The notes under the pieces: generated by a model
Databases searched by the model: none
What the model was told of the DNA's origin: nothing
The model's input: the letters and a program-made list of their open reading frames with translations, nothing else
Assembly (NCBI RefSeq): GCF_007860185.1
Contig: NZ_SJPY01000007.1
Location: 534,420-598,419 of the forward strand
DNA length: 64,000 nt
Source: Novipirellula aureliae
Lineage (GTDB): Bacteria > Planctomycetota > Planctomycetia > Pirellulales > Pirellulaceae
Direction: 5' to 3'
Position numbers and translations under genes: made by a program
Part shown: positions 28,332-38,849 of the stretch, one piece after another
Numbering within the stretch: the first letter of the stretch is position 1
How the letters are laid out: each line of letters starts with the position of its first letter

Positions 28332-30644
28332 CTACTCGGCAAGCGTTGACCCCACAGTACTCAGATCGATCGGTTGAATTCCCAACGCAATCGCCGGAGA
28401 GCCTTTTTTGAAACGGAATATTTTTTGTTTCATGGCGTCCTCATCAAACATCGGATCCGCGTAGAGTAGCTTCACTGCATCTTTCCCTGGATTAACGTTG
28501 TTACCACTCACCAGGTCGGTTCCGAGTCCCGTGGCCGGCACGAATGGCTTGGCCTTGCTTAGCGAGAAGTAGATCGAGTTTTCCATCAGGGGTAGTTTGC
28601 TATGATATGGAACGTCTTTTTTTCCATCCCCGTAAAGGAAGTAGCCCCTTTTCTCCTTCGAATCTGCCGGAGGGAAGTAAATATTCCGCTCGCTTTTCGT
28701 CCCCTTCTTTACCTTGGAACTTGTTGTCACATCTCCACGCATGAACATATCCGTGAAAATAAAGTTGTTCACCATCTCACAGGGGCCTTTGATTCCGATC
28801 CCCCGGTCCGCTTCTGTAAGAACGTTTTCTTTAATGATCGTATAACTAGGATTGTCGTCCAACCGAATGGTACCGGCCGTGTGATAGTTGTCGTGAAGGT
28901 AGTTACGTTCCAGTCGATTATTCTCGCCCATTGCCGATAAGTAGATTGCATTTCCATCCCCCAACTTCTGCAGGGTCCGGGAAATGTCATTCATGCTGAT
29001 CAAATTTTCGCGCGCATGAAGCAGGGGCAGAAAATGTTCAATCGGGGTTTGCCATTCTGCTTTCAACCCCTTCAGCGTATAGGGCTCGCACTCCTCTACC
29101 CGAATGGTGCTCATCCAGGCTCGGCGGAACGGAATACGCTTCACGATATAAAACTCATGCGGTCTACAGCCACTGATCACCAATCCGTTGTAAGGCACAT
29201 CGCAGATCGTGTTATGGGTAACCTGGTTATGTCCACTCTGGGTGATAAAAATACCCGCTGAATGCCAATAGAGTTCCCCGATATTGTGGATGTAATTATT
29301 GGTCACCACATTGTTTTTGTTCACATCTTTTGTGCCGGGACCGTACCCGCTAAGGAGAATTCCATTGCCCCCGAGATTTCTCAGCAGATTGCTCGAAACG
29401 GTGATTCGCTGACAATGCAAGTCCAACCGGATACCGGTTCCACTGCTGGCGATAAACTGACATTGATTGACCATGCAGTCTTCCGCATGCAGGAACCGAA
29501 GAACGGCATTTCCTTTGTCGTACATTTCCCAGTCGTGCTGAAGCCCCTTGTCGCCTTCAACCCAGGTATCGCGAAGGCCGTGCTTAAAGGTCAGTCCCTC
29601 GAAACCAATAAACGTTGCAAGATGTCCATCCTCTTCTCCCTCAACACGAATAAATTCCTGAAGATAGGGAGCAATAACATTCATCTTATTGATGTCGTTT
29701 TTCGGCCAGATATAAAGGCGTCCCTCTTCGCTATTGAAGACCCATTCGCCCGGCGCATCCAGATAATCGATCGCATTTTCCACCCAATACCTTGAGGGTG
29801 ACAGAGGTTGATACGTTGGATCAACGGCCGTCCAAGCCACTTTTTTTTGTGCATCAACCTTCTTCAACGGAAGAAGATTATAGATCCAACGCCGATCGCG
29901 TAGCACGATTTCAATATCAGCAACATTTTCCCAGGCCCGCATATCATTTCCCTTGAAATAGATATCACGATCGAACGGCGCCACCGGCTCCCCTTCATAG
30001 CCCAATTCACGCCAGATCTTCTTGCCCTGCATATTGTAGTCGTTATCGCGTGCGTGCCTTGCTCGCATCAACTCTCCCGAAGTAGCTCGCTGGAGCAATC
30101 TGTCGCCGTCATAAAGCGATTTGATCGACCAATTCAACTTTTTAGCATCGGGAATTTCGGCCACCCAGAGTTTTCCTTTCGCTTCCTGCGCAACCCCGAC
30201 CGGATTCTTGGTACATTTTTTCCAGTTGCTGATAGGTATACCACCCGTAAATACCGGCGTTTCGCCGGCGTAGGCTTTATAAACAACCGAAGCCCCTCGA
30301 CTACCGGAATCTTCGGGACCGAAGACAACGGTTTCCCTGAGTTCATATTCTCCGCCCCGAACCTGAACCTCGAAGGAATCTTCAGGACGTGCCGCCTTCA
30401 TCTGGCGAACCTTCAGCCGGGCGGCATCCAGCGTGGCCAGCGGACCATCGCCGGCCTTCGGATCAGCGTATTGACCGGACCACTGATCATTCCCGTCCGG
30501 CGAAACATAGAGCATCGTTGTAGCAGCCCAGGCGGACTGTAGCAGCACGCTGAAAAACAAAACCACTGCGACACTCAGAGAACGCCAATTAAATCCTTCA
30601 AATTTCATCCCCATCTCAAATGATTCACGTCTAAAATTTCTCAT
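28332..30644 (-). CDS. GH141-like beta-helix glycosidase (copy D)
   Basis: The 770-residue product starts at ATG 30644 with AAGGA about 8 nt upstream. Its signal region is SLSVAVVLFFSVLLQSAWA. The family blocks are present: TTMLYVSPDGNDQWSGQYAD, GPLATLDAARLKVRQMKAAR, RGGEYELRETVVFGPEDSG and GPGTKDVNKNNVVTNNYIHN. The C terminus ends ALGIQPIDLSTVGSTLAE, as in the other copies. It lacks the TTRGSG repeat array seen in copies B and C. It is encoded downstream of the two tandem lyase-fold genes on the same strand. Confidence 0.75.
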   Translation of the reverse strand: MRNFRRESFEMGMKFEGFNWRSLSVAVVLFFSVLLQSAWAATTMLYVSPDGNDQWSGQYADPKAGDGPLATLDAARLKVRQMKAARPEDSFEVQVRGGEYELRETVVFGPEDSGSRGASVVYKAYAGETPVFTGGIPISNWKKCTKNPVGVAQEAKGKLWVAEIPDAKKLNWSIKSLYDGDRLLQRATSGELMRARHARDNDYNMQGKKIWRELGYEGEPVAPFDRDIYFKGNDMRAWENVADIEIVLRDRRWIYNLLPLKKVDAQKKVAWTAVDPTYQPLSPSRYWVENAIDYLDAPGEWVFNSEEGRLYIWPKNDINKMNVIAPYLQEFIRVEGEEDGHLATFIGFEGLTFKHGLRDTWVEGDKGLQHDWEMYDKGNAVLRFLHAEDCMVNQCQFIASSGTGIRLDLHCQRITVSSNLLRNLGGNGILLSGYGPGTKDVNKNNVVTNNYIHNIGELYWHSAGIFITQSGHNQVTHNTICDVPYNGLVISGCRPHEFYIVKRIPFRRAWMSTIRVEECEPYTLKGLKAEWQTPIEHFLPLLHARENLISMNDISRTLQKLGDGNAIYLSAMGENNRLERNYLHDNYHTAGTIRLDDNPSYTIIKENVLTEADRGIGIKGPCEMVNNFIFTDMFMRGDVTTSSKVKKGTKSERNIYFPPADSKEKRGYFLYGDGKKDVPYHSKLPLMENSIYFSLSKAKPFVPATGLGTDLVSGNNVNPGKDAVKLLYADPMFDEDAMKQKIFRFKKGSPAIALGIQPIDLSTVGSTLAE

Positions 30645-30727
30645 ACTATATCCTTCAATTTTTCTGCACTGGGGCAGACGTTTTTCTCTATGCTTAAATC
30701 AACTTACGGAAGCCACTGCGGCACACT

Positions 30728-32566
30728 CTAACGCGCCGGTTTTACTAGACGTGATGCGGAAGAATTCCCCGGATGAAACAGGGCGGACTTGGGGATGGAA
30801 ACATGGCTGGTGGCACCGGGGATCTTCCATTGGACTTCGAACAGATTGCGCATCGAAGGCCATTCTCCGTAGAGCATGCCCTTTCTGTAGTTGCCGTTGT
30901 TGACGGTGAGGACGATCTTGTGCTTACCGGCTTTTAGCCCCAGTTCAGAGTCAAATTGAGCCCAGGCTATCCTGGCTCGATTGTCACGCATCCAATGATC
31001 CACCACAAGCTGATCATCAATGTAGAGACGTGACTGGTTTTCCGTGCCCACCTGAAAGCTATAACTACCGTCAGCGGGAACGTCCAGATAACCGGAAAAA
31101 CGGATGGCATACTGCTCGTCTTTGGCAACGGAAAAACTGAAAGTTGGAGTGGTTCCTGACGCACTGCTCTCAAAGGAATCCAATCCGGGATCGGTGTCAA
31201 AATGAGGGGTTCGGTATTCATACCAGAGGCCAGGCTCCGCAACGTTTACTTGTGCTGCAGGAAGCAGATTTTTAACGGGCAAATAATAGGTGGTTGAAAC
31301 TGGATCGCAGGAGCTACCGGAACTTTTCAAAACCAACTTGTAGACCCCTGGGGCTGCTTCGACATTGCCAGTGATCTGTCCGCTGGAACTGACCTTCAGG
31401 CCTGAGGGCATGGTCGTGCCAGCATCTTGAACCCACTCTACCGATGAAGTGCAGCCGTATCTTTTTAATGGATGCGAATAAGGTGCGCCGATGTACGCGA
31501 TGGGTAAACGCCAGTGAGAGATGGCGACCGGCCTGTCTTTATCCATTTCACCTTTTATCAATGTGCCTAAGGACGTGTGCCTAAATAGACCCTCCGGCCG
31601 TACAGTCTGCACCAAATTATTTGTCCAGGGCATATCCATTCCCATTCGGTAGTGGTAATGGTTGTATACGATTTCCCAGCCCACATCTAAGGGGTAATTC
31701 TTATTGAATCGATCATCTTTTGTGTCGACCACTTCTCCTAGATACTCCATGCCTTTCGCCATACGGTTATCGAGCCAACCGTAGGCATCGACCCCCTGAT
31801 TCCAGGCCATCTCTGCCGTTTGTATCAACGCTCCGAGTCCCTCCTCGGAGTGAGCGATATCTCTCCATAATTCTGCTGGCTGTCCATCTTCAAGGGGGAT
31901 ATTCGTCGGCAGGTAAATCTTGAGACGGTACACGGCTAAATCAAAGAGTTCTGGATCATCCTTGAAAATGGCAGAGGCCATGAGGGATTCGGTAATCGAA
32001 GCCATCCAATTGTTTTCGTGCTCCACACGTGTCAACAAGGCAGGCATGAACGCTCTGTCGTACATGGCCATAAATGCCTCTTCTGTTTCCGGCCTCCACT
32101 TGGGATAGGTGTGCTTTACAATTTCCGCTCCCCGCATAAACATCGTGCCCATCAAGCCGATACTTAGCTCTACATGTACTCCAGTCACACTTTCCAACGT
32201 TGAGTAGGCATCCATGATTTTCAAAACATTTTCAGCATACACTTCTTCCTGAGTGATCGCCCACATCAACCCTTGAACCCAACAAGCCTGGGCATCTCTT
32301 TCGCCAGCATTCCAATCAAAATGGTTGTAATTGGGTTCATAATCTTTCGCAGCCCTGCGGTCCTTTTTGAGCACATCAAAAGCAGACTTTTGCGGTTCAA
32401 TCCCGTTATTAATTCGGTCACGCATCAACTCGATTTGTTCTCCTGTCATCATGATCCCAGGGTGGATCATGGGGGCGCGTTCCAGAGTGAGATTCTGCGC
32501 AAGACTTGTCTGACTAAGAATCAATACAATGAATACAGTCGCGATGGAGTGTGAAAACTTTCTCAT
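30728..32566 (-). CDS. Alginate-lyase-fold protein with Ig-like and PA14 domains (copy 2)
   Basis: Called from ATG 32566 (MRKFSHSIATVFIVLILSQTSLA signal), 612 residues. The lyase-fold part is HPGIMMTGEQIELMRDRI, FMRGAEIVKHTYPKW and EHENNWMAS. The Ig-like segment (MPSGLKVSSSGQITGN) and the PA14 domain are nearly identical to those of copy 3, including DNA-level identity over several hundred bases (about 30780-31430 versus 32740-33390). The N-terminal halves differ more. This points to a recent tandem duplication or gene conversion of the C-terminal half. Confidence 0.8.
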   Translation of the reverse strand: MRKFSHSIATVFIVLILSQTSLAQNLTLERAPMIHPGIMMTGEQIELMRDRINNGIEPQKSAFDVLKKDRRAAKDYEPNYNHFDWNAGERDAQACWVQGLMWAITQEEVYAENVLKIMDAYSTLESVTGVHVELSIGLMGTMFMRGAEIVKHTYPKWRPETEEAFMAMYDRAFMPALLTRVEHENNWMASITESLMASAIFKDDPELFDLAVYRLKIYLPTNIPLEDGQPAELWRDIAHSEEGLGALIQTAEMAWNQGVDAYGWLDNRMAKGMEYLGEVVDTKDDRFNKNYPLDVGWEIVYNHYHYRMGMDMPWTNNLVQTVRPEGLFRHTSLGTLIKGEMDKDRPVAISHWRLPIAYIGAPYSHPLKRYGCTSSVEWVQDAGTTMPSGLKVSSSGQITGNVEAAPGVYKLVLKSSGSSCDPVSTTYYLPVKNLLPAAQVNVAEPGLWYEYRTPHFDTDPGLDSFESSASGTTPTFSFSVAKDEQYAIRFSGYLDVPADGSYSFQVGTENQSRLYIDDQLVVDHWMRDNRARIAWAQFDSELGLKAGKHKIVLTVNNGNYRKGMLYGEWPSMRNLFEVQWKIPGATSHVSIPKSALFHPGNSSASRLVKPAR

Positions 32567-32678
32567 GTTTCTACTTTTTACTGATGTCATTCCTGTGGGT
32601 GACCATTAAAGATTATGCGTTAAAGGTCAGTTACAAAATCCGGTCAATCTGATGAGGCGTGACCCTCTCTAGACGCTC

Positions 32679-34523
32679 CTACTGCACCGGCTGCACAGGA
32701 CGTAATGCGGAAGAATCCCCCGGGTTGGACAACGCGGACTTGGGGATGGGGTCATGGCTGGTGGCACCGGGGATCTTCCATTGGACTTCGAATAGATTGC
32801 GCATCGAAGGCCATTCTCCGTAGAGCATGCCCTTTCTGTAGTTGCCGTTGTTGACGGTGAGGACGATCTTGTGCTTACCGGCTTTTAGCCCCAGTTCAGA
32901 GTCAAATTGAGCCCAGGCTATCCTGGCTCGATTGTCACGCATCCAATGATCCACCACAAGCTGATCATCAATGTAGAGACGTGACTGGTTTTCCGTGCCC
33001 ACCTGGAAGCTGTAATTACCGTCAGCGGGAACGTCCAGATAACCGGAAAAACGGATGGCATACTGCTCGTCTTTGGCAACGGAAAAACTGAAAGTTGGAG
33101 TGGTTCCTGACGCACTGCTCTCAAAGGAATCCAATCCAGGATCGGTGTCAAAATGAGGGGTTCGGTATTCATACCAGAGGCCAGGCTCCGCAACGTTTAC
33201 TTGTGCTGCAGGAAGCAGATTTTTAACGGGCAGATAATAGGTGGTTGAAACTGGATCGCAGGAGCTACCGGAACTTTTCAAAACCAACTTGTAGACCCCT
33301 GGGGCTGCTTCGACATTGCCAGTGATCTGTCCGCTGGAACTGACCTTCAGGCCTGAGGGCATGGTCGTGCCAGCATCTTGAACCCACTCTACCGGTGAAG
33401 TGCAGCCGTATCTTTTCAATGGATGCGAATAAGGTGCGCCGATGTACGCGATGGGTAAACGCCAGTGGGAGATGGCGACCGGCCTGTCTTTATCCATTTC
33501 GCCTTTTGTCAAAGTCCCCAAAGAAGTGTGCCTAAATAGACCCTCCGGCCGCACCGTTTGCACTAGTCTTTGCGTCCAAGGCATATCCATTCCCATTCGG
33601 TAGTGGTAATGGTTGTTTACGATTTCCCAGCCCACATCTAAGGGATAGTTCTTTTCAAATCGATCATCTTTTGTGTCGACCACTTCTCCTAGATACTCAA
33701 AGCCTTTAGCCAGGCGGTAATCTAGCCATGCGTAAGCATCAACCCCCTGGTTCCACGCCATCTCGCAAGTTTGTATTAACGCTCCGAGTCCCTCCTCGGA
33801 GTGAGCGATATCTCTCCATAATTCTGCTGGCTGTCCATTTTCAAGGGGGACATTCGTCGGCAGGTAAATCTTGAGACGGTACACGGCTAAATCAAAAAGT
33901 TCTGGATCATCTTTGAAGATTGCAGTGGCCATGAGGGATTCGGTAATAGACGACATCCAATTGTTTTCGTGCTCCACCCGTTTAAGCAACGTTGGCATGA
34001 ACGCTTTGTCGTACATGGCCATAAATTTCTTTTCGGTTTCAGGCCTCCACTTGGGATAGGTGTGCTTTACAATTTCCGCACCCCGCATAAACATGGTGCC
34101 CATCAAGCCGATCCTCAGGTCTTTCGTTTTCCCAGTTACTTCCTCTAAAGTTGAGTAGGCATCCATGATGTTCAGAACATTTTCAGCATACACTTCTTCT
34201 TGAGTGACAGACCACATCAACGCTTGGATCCAGCAGGCCTGGGCATCTCTTTCGCCTGAACCCCATTTAAAATGTTCTGTATTGGGCGTGTAATTTTTCA
34301 CAGCCCTGCGGTCATTTTTGAGCACCTCAAAAGCAGACTTCTGAGGTTCGATTCCTCTATTGATTCGGTCCCGCATCAAATCCAATTGTTCTCCAGTCAT
34401 TAAGATCCCTGGGTGGATCATGGGAGCGCGTTCAACCTTAGCATTCTGTGCAAAACTTGCCTGAGAAAGAATGAGTACAATCAAGACGGGTGTGATCGCG
34501 ATTGGACGTAATAAAGATTTCAT
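32679..34523 (-). CDS. Alginate-lyase-fold protein with Ig-like and PA14 domains (copy 3)
   Basis: Called from ATG 34523, with AGAGGAAAC just upstream, giving 614 residues; an upstream in-frame start at 34568 is less likely. The signal is LRPIAITPVLIVLILSQASFA. The catalytic region has HPGILMTGEQLDLMRDRI and EHENNWMSS, followed by Ig-like and PA14 modules as in copies 1 and 2. Copies 2 and 3 are adjacent in the same orientation with a 112-bp gap. Predicted role is secreted cleavage of an acidic polysaccharide; PA14 may bind carbohydrate. Confidence 0.8.
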   Translation of the reverse strand: MKSLLRPIAITPVLIVLILSQASFAQNAKVERAPMIHPGILMTGEQLDLMRDRINRGIEPQKSAFEVLKNDRRAVKNYTPNTEHFKWGSGERDAQACWIQALMWSVTQEEVYAENVLNIMDAYSTLEEVTGKTKDLRIGLMGTMFMRGAEIVKHTYPKWRPETEKKFMAMYDKAFMPTLLKRVEHENNWMSSITESLMATAIFKDDPELFDLAVYRLKIYLPTNVPLENGQPAELWRDIAHSEEGLGALIQTCEMAWNQGVDAYAWLDYRLAKGFEYLGEVVDTKDDRFEKNYPLDVGWEIVNNHYHYRMGMDMPWTQRLVQTVRPEGLFRHTSLGTLTKGEMDKDRPVAISHWRLPIAYIGAPYSHPLKRYGCTSPVEWVQDAGTTMPSGLKVSSSGQITGNVEAAPGVYKLVLKSSGSSCDPVSTTYYLPVKNLLPAAQVNVAEPGLWYEYRTPHFDTDPGLDSFESSASGTTPTFSFSVAKDEQYAIRFSGYLDVPADGNYSFQVGTENQSRLYIDDQLVVDHWMRDNRARIAWAQFDSELGLKAGKHKIVLTVNNGNYRKGMLYGEWPSMRNLFEVQWKIPGATSHDPIPKSALSNPGDSSALRPVQPVQ

Positions 34524-35050
34524 GTTTCCTCTTTTCTTGTTGTTGTCATTTCTTTGAATGCCCATCAAAAAAATGTTTGCTTCAATGTTAATTACAAAAG
34601 GGCCGGTTCACCTGGCCACATTTGGCCGGACTAAATTGCTGATAGAAAATCTGATTCCAAGGCCATCGTGCAAGGACGGCACCTTCTGGCAATGATTTGC
34701 AAAAACACTCTTCTAGAATTGGTGGGAATTGGAGCGGAAGGAAATGGCGATCGGCATGGACGAATCCGCTGACGACTGGAATCTCAATCGCCGGAATCAT
34801 GCACGCTGGTGCCGAACCATCATCTTGACTAACTAAAAAGGTCAGCCAACGGCACAATTTGGACAGAAAAAAGTGCATGTGTTCTAAGAAAAGTTAAAAA
34901 ACGCGTCTTGTATGGTCTGGATGCATGCGAATTCCTGTCCAAAACGAGAGGAAGCCGCCCTAGTAGGTTGACTTCGCAATGGCGCGAGACGAGTTTTTAT
35001 ATTCGTTCTTGCACTTAACCCTTCCGCCTGCCTCTAAGCCTTCGTGAGCA

Positions 35051-35224
35051 ATGTCACTGGATCCTGAACATTCCACATTCGCTCGGCTGATTGCGCAACA
35101 TCAGCGTTCCGTTCAGGGATACCGACGGCTCAAAATAGAAAAGGGCAAGACGCCACACTTGCGTCTTCAAGTATACCCTCTTCGATCACGAGCCGAATTT
35201 AAGGAAAGCCACCACGCTGAATAG
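35051..35224 (+). pseudogene. Possible ECF sigma factor N-terminal remnant
   Basis: A 57-codon frame reads MSLDPEHSTFARLIAQHQRS, which recalls the start of planctomycete ECF sigma factors (..FxRLLxxHQRxLYxY..). It then turns into unrelated sequence and stops. No ribosome binding site is evident. The rest of the 34524-35361 gap, including a 96-codon minus-strand frame at 34588-34878, is not recognised. Confidence 0.22.
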
Positions 35225-35361
35225 GTTGTGTTTTTTTATGCAGTGCAGTTGGGCTATTTGTCTGTACACTCTTCAATCGACGGAGAAAAACCAATGTCCT
35301 TTTTATCGCGGTCGGTGACCTGGGTGACTTTGCGGAATGGCTTCAATAAGGAATTAATCAA

Positions 35362-37191
35362 ATGCGTCTCTGTCTGATAGAAATCTTGTGCCTGTTAGGG
35401 CTGGCTGTTTCTGTTGCCGGCAATGAAGTTCCCCCGCCGAATATTCTGTGGCTGACCAGCGAAGATAACAATGTGAGTTGGGTGGGTTGCTATGGAAACC
35501 CACATGCCGAGACGCCGAACATCGATCGGTTGGCGGCGGAGGGTTTCCAATACATGCACGCCTATGCCAATGCACCGGTCTGCGCACCCTCACGCAGCAC
35601 ATGGATCACCGGAATCAATGCGATTTCCATGGGGACGCATCCCATGCGCAGCCGCTATGACATTCCGCACGGGCAAATCCCATATTATCCCGATCTGCTG
35701 CGGGCGAACGGATACTATACCGGGAATTATCCTAAGACGGATTACAACATTGGCGGGCGCGAGGACAAAGCATGTTGGGATAACCCCGATGAGGTCGATT
35801 GGCAAGCGTTGAAAGCTCGCCAGCCCTTCTTTCAGGTCATCAACTTTAAAGAGTCGCACGAAAGCCGGGCGCAGGGGCAGGTGGAAAACACGAACCACGA
35901 TCCGGCCGATGTTCGTTTGCGCAAGTATCATCCGGACCTGCCGGTGATTCGTCAAAACTATGCCAAGTATCATGATGCGGTGAAGAGAATGGATGGCGAC
36001 GTCGGGGCCGCACTGGAGATGTTGGAAAAAACAGGTCTCTCGGAAAGTACGATTGTCATCTACAACTCCGATCATGGCGGCGTGCTGCCCCGAAGTAAGC
36101 GATTCCTGTTCGAGAGCGGGTTACATTCGCCGCTGATCATCCGCATTCCCAAGAGATATGAAAAATTGCGGCCGGCCGCGCCGGGGTCGAAAATCGACCG
36201 TCTGGTCAGCTTTGTGGATATGCCGAAAACCTGGCTGAGTCTCGCCGGGGCGGAGATTCCGGATGTGATGCAGGGGACCGTTTTTCTCGGAGAAGGCATC
36301 GAACCAGAACCGCAATTTCATTTTGCCTTCCGTGGGCGGATGGATGAGCGATGTGAAAACGCCCGGGCCGTATGTGATAAGCGGTTTCTGTATATCCGCA
36401 ACTACATGCCGTATGCACCCTGGATGCAGCACCTGAATTTTCTCTGGAAAATGAAAGCCTCTCAGGCATGGGAGGAGCAAGTGAAGTCCGGTCGCGCCTC
36501 GGAGGTTCAATCGCGGTGGTTTGCGCCCAAAGGGTATACGGAAGAGCTGTACGACATGCAGACGGATCCCGACAGCGTAAACAATCTGATCGACAGTCCG
36601 GAGTTTTTGGAAATCTCGCAGCGGATGAGGGGCCAGCTACGCCGCTGGCAGGAATCGGTGCATGATGCTGGAATGCTACCTGAGTCGGAGATGGTGAAAC
36701 GAGCAGCAGATCACGGTACGACCATTTATGAATTGGTTCGCAATCCCAAACTGTATAACCTCCCTGCGCTGCTCGATGCCGCCGACATGGCGTTGGAGAA
36801 ATCTCCGGCCAACCGAGACGCTTTGATGAGTCTGCTCAGCAGTACGGACAGCGGTTTGCGTTATTGGGGCATCGTCGGCTGCTTTCTGCTCAATGAGCAG
36901 GAGGCAGGCTTTCGCTGTTTGCAAGATCCGTCGCACGAAGTGCGCGCCATGGCGGCCTGGTTGCTCATCAATACCGGCGAAAAAGAGAAAGGATTCCAAT
37001 GTTTGGATAACCTGCTGAAAACCAACAGCTATGCCACGCTGAAGGTGCTCAACATCATGGACTGGATCGGTGAGGATGCGCGTGTGCTCCTGCCGACGGT
37101 GAAAGAACTCAATCTTGAAAATTATGAAGAACGCATCCAAGTGAGCATTATTGCAGCACTGGATGCCAAGGACATAACAATCGAAAAGTAA
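35362..37191 (+). CDS. S1-family sulfatase with C-terminal HEAT-like extension
   Basis: The 609-residue protein has a signal peptide (LIEILCLLGLAVSVAG) and a catalytic start PPPNILWLTSEDNNVSWVGC. The maturation motif is canonical: C74-A-P-S-R78 in NAPVCAPSRSTWITG. Metal and substrate motifs include YNSDHGGVLPRSK and TEELYDMQTDPDSVNNL near the end of the sulfatase domain. The last 160 residues form repeated helical segments (MALEKSPANRDALMSLLSST, HEVRAMAAWLLINT), which resemble HEAT repeats. The stop is 2 bp before the start of the beta-helix gene, so these are co-transcribed. Homologues remove sulfate esters from glycans outside the cytoplasm. Confidence 0.92.
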   Translation: MRLCLIEILCLLGLAVSVAGNEVPPPNILWLTSEDNNVSWVGCYGNPHAETPNIDRLAAEGFQYMHAYANAPVCAPSRSTWITGINAISMGTHPMRSRYDIPHGQIPYYPDLLRANGYYTGNYPKTDYNIGGREDKACWDNPDEVDWQALKARQPFFQVINFKESHESRAQGQVENTNHDPADVRLRKYHPDLPVIRQNYAKYHDAVKRMDGDVGAALEMLEKTGLSESTIVIYNSDHGGVLPRSKRFLFESGLHSPLIIRIPKRYEKLRPAAPGSKIDRLVSFVDMPKTWLSLAGAEIPDVMQGTVFLGEGIEPEPQFHFAFRGRMDERCENARAVCDKRFLYIRNYMPYAPWMQHLNFLWKMKASQAWEEQVKSGRASEVQSRWFAPKGYTEELYDMQTDPDSVNNLIDSPEFLEISQRMRGQLRRWQESVHDAGMLPESEMVKRAADHGTTIYELVRNPKLYNLPALLDAADMALEKSPANRDALMSLLSSTDSGLRYWGIVGCFLLNEQEAGFRCLQDPSHEVRAMAAWLLINTGEKEKGFQCLDNLLKTNSYATLKVLNIMDWIGEDARVLLPTVKELNLENYEERIQVSIIAALDAKDITIEK

Positions 37192-37193
37192 TC

Positions 37194-38702
37194 ATGAAAA
37201 TCTATCAATTCACATCCGTGTTATTGTTGCTCCTCCCAACCGTGTGCCTTGCGAAAGACTATCGCGTGGACTCGCAGAAGAAGTTCGATGCGATCAGCAA
37301 CATTGAAATGCAGCCGGGCGATACGATTTTGCTCAAACGGGGCATGACGTTTACCGGGATGTTGGCTCCGCAAGGAAATGGTTCCCAAAACGCGCCGGTT
37401 CGAATTGGCGCGTACGGTCGAGGTAACCAGCCTGTGATCCAAGCCCAAGGTAAAGATAGGGCAGCGGTGATGCTTAAGAATCCTTCCTATTGGGAGGTGG
37501 ACGGTCTGGAGGTCACCAATTCCGATGGCTCGGATCAGGATCAAGGTGATCTCTTTGGTATCTATGTGCTGGTTGAAAGAATCGAAGGCACCTACCGACA
37601 TGTCTATATCAATGACTGCTATGTCCACCATGTAAATGGGATGGTCGCTGGCAAGGGACGCGGAGGCATCCACGTCCATATGAAAAATGTCCAGAACTCA
37701 AAGTTCGATGACCTGCGCATAACCAATAACCGGGTGGAAAATATTGGCGGTGTGGGAATTGGTAACAACTCCTCTTGTGCAGAAGTCAACCTGCGGAAGG
37801 ACGGATATGAGGCAAAGAATCTCTGGACCAGAGTCTATGTGGCTGGCAATCGAGTGGATTCCACTGGGCGGAACAATGTGATTGCGAGAGCGAGCAAAGA
37901 TGCGATCTATGAGCACAACGTTCTGGCCAACAGCAGTCGCCGCGATACCGGACACAGCATTTTCTGTTTCAACACCGATGGCATTAAGATCCAGTACAAC
38001 GAGGCCTATGGAAATGTGGGCGATATCGAAAACAAAGATGGTGGCGGCGAATCGGACCGCGGTGGGTTCGATGCCGACTACAACTGTATCAACACCTACA
38101 TCCAATATAATTACAGCCACGACAATCTGTGGTTCTGCGGGATCATGAAGAGGCCCACCAGAAATGTCGTTATTCGCTACAACATCAGCCAGAATGATCG
38201 CGAAGGCATTTACTTCTATGGCTTCAACAGGAGTAAACAGGCGGAGAACGTGCATGTCTACAACAACACGCATTATGTTCGAAAGGGATTGCACGTCGAG
38301 GTTTTTGCAGAAGGGCGAACTCCGATAAATTCCACCTTTGAAAACAACATTTTCTTCTTTGAAGGAAAGGGTGAGTGGGGGCCGAACGCAGCTGGCATTA
38401 ACACCGTGTTCCGCAACAATGTGTATCACAACATTGAGCCGCATCTTTCAGAAACGCAAGCGATTGTGGCGGATCCCAAGTTTGAACGGCCGGGAAAGGC
38501 TGGTTCGCTTATCGATCTTATGACGATGAATGAACTCCGTGGATATCAGCTGAAATCCGGTTCTCCATGCGTTGATGCCGGAGTGGCGATCGAGAATGCA
38601 GGGGGAATCGATCTTGTAAGAACGCCCATTGATGCCGGTGGCGCCGATATCGGAGCTATCGAATTTCAGAAATCAGCACCAAGTATTGCCAAAGGGCAAT
38701 AG
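37194..38702 (+). CDS. Secreted right-handed beta-helix protein
   Basis: The 502-residue protein has a signal peptide (FTSVLLLLLPTVCLA) and opens with a beta-helix cap (QPGDTILLKRGMTFTG). Many Asn-rich turns follow, such as WEVDGLEVTNSDG and YVHHVNGMV. It is the full-length paralogue of the truncated gene at the left window edge, and the two share long identical stretches. PbH1-type proteins of this size include polysaccharide lyases and hydrolases; no family can be fixed from motifs alone. It starts 2 bp after the sulfatase stop and so belongs to the same operon. Confidence 0.8.
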   Translation: MKIYQFTSVLLLLLPTVCLAKDYRVDSQKKFDAISNIEMQPGDTILLKRGMTFTGMLAPQGNGSQNAPVRIGAYGRGNQPVIQAQGKDRAAVMLKNPSYWEVDGLEVTNSDGSDQDQGDLFGIYVLVERIEGTYRHVYINDCYVHHVNGMVAGKGRGGIHVHMKNVQNSKFDDLRITNNRVENIGGVGIGNNSSCAEVNLRKDGYEAKNLWTRVYVAGNRVDSTGRNNVIARASKDAIYEHNVLANSSRRDTGHSIFCFNTDGIKIQYNEAYGNVGDIENKDGGGESDRGGFDADYNCINTYIQYNYSHDNLWFCGIMKRPTRNVVIRYNISQNDREGIYFYGFNRSKQAENVHVYNNTHYVRKGLHVEVFAEGRTPINSTFENNIFFFEGKGEWGPNAAGINTVFRNNVYHNIEPHLSETQAIVADPKFERPGKAGSLIDLMTMNELRGYQLKSGSPCVDAGVAIENAGGIDLVRTPIDAGGADIGAIEFQKSAPSIAKGQ

Positions 38703-38849
38703 CAAGAAAGAGACAATGATCATTGGTTCGGTCGGAGCGATGCTTGGTCGCCTACAAGCCTCGGTTCGCCTAGCCGCCGGGCAAGCGATGGCGATCGAGT
38801 TGGCCAATCGGGTTTCAGCAAATAGAACTTAACAACAAAAGGAACGAAG

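Noticed and set aside
34588..34878. 96-codon minus-strand frame between lyase-fold copy 3 and the sulfatase operon
   Set aside because: No family motif, no good ribosome binding site and Cys/Pro-rich composition; left as non-coding.
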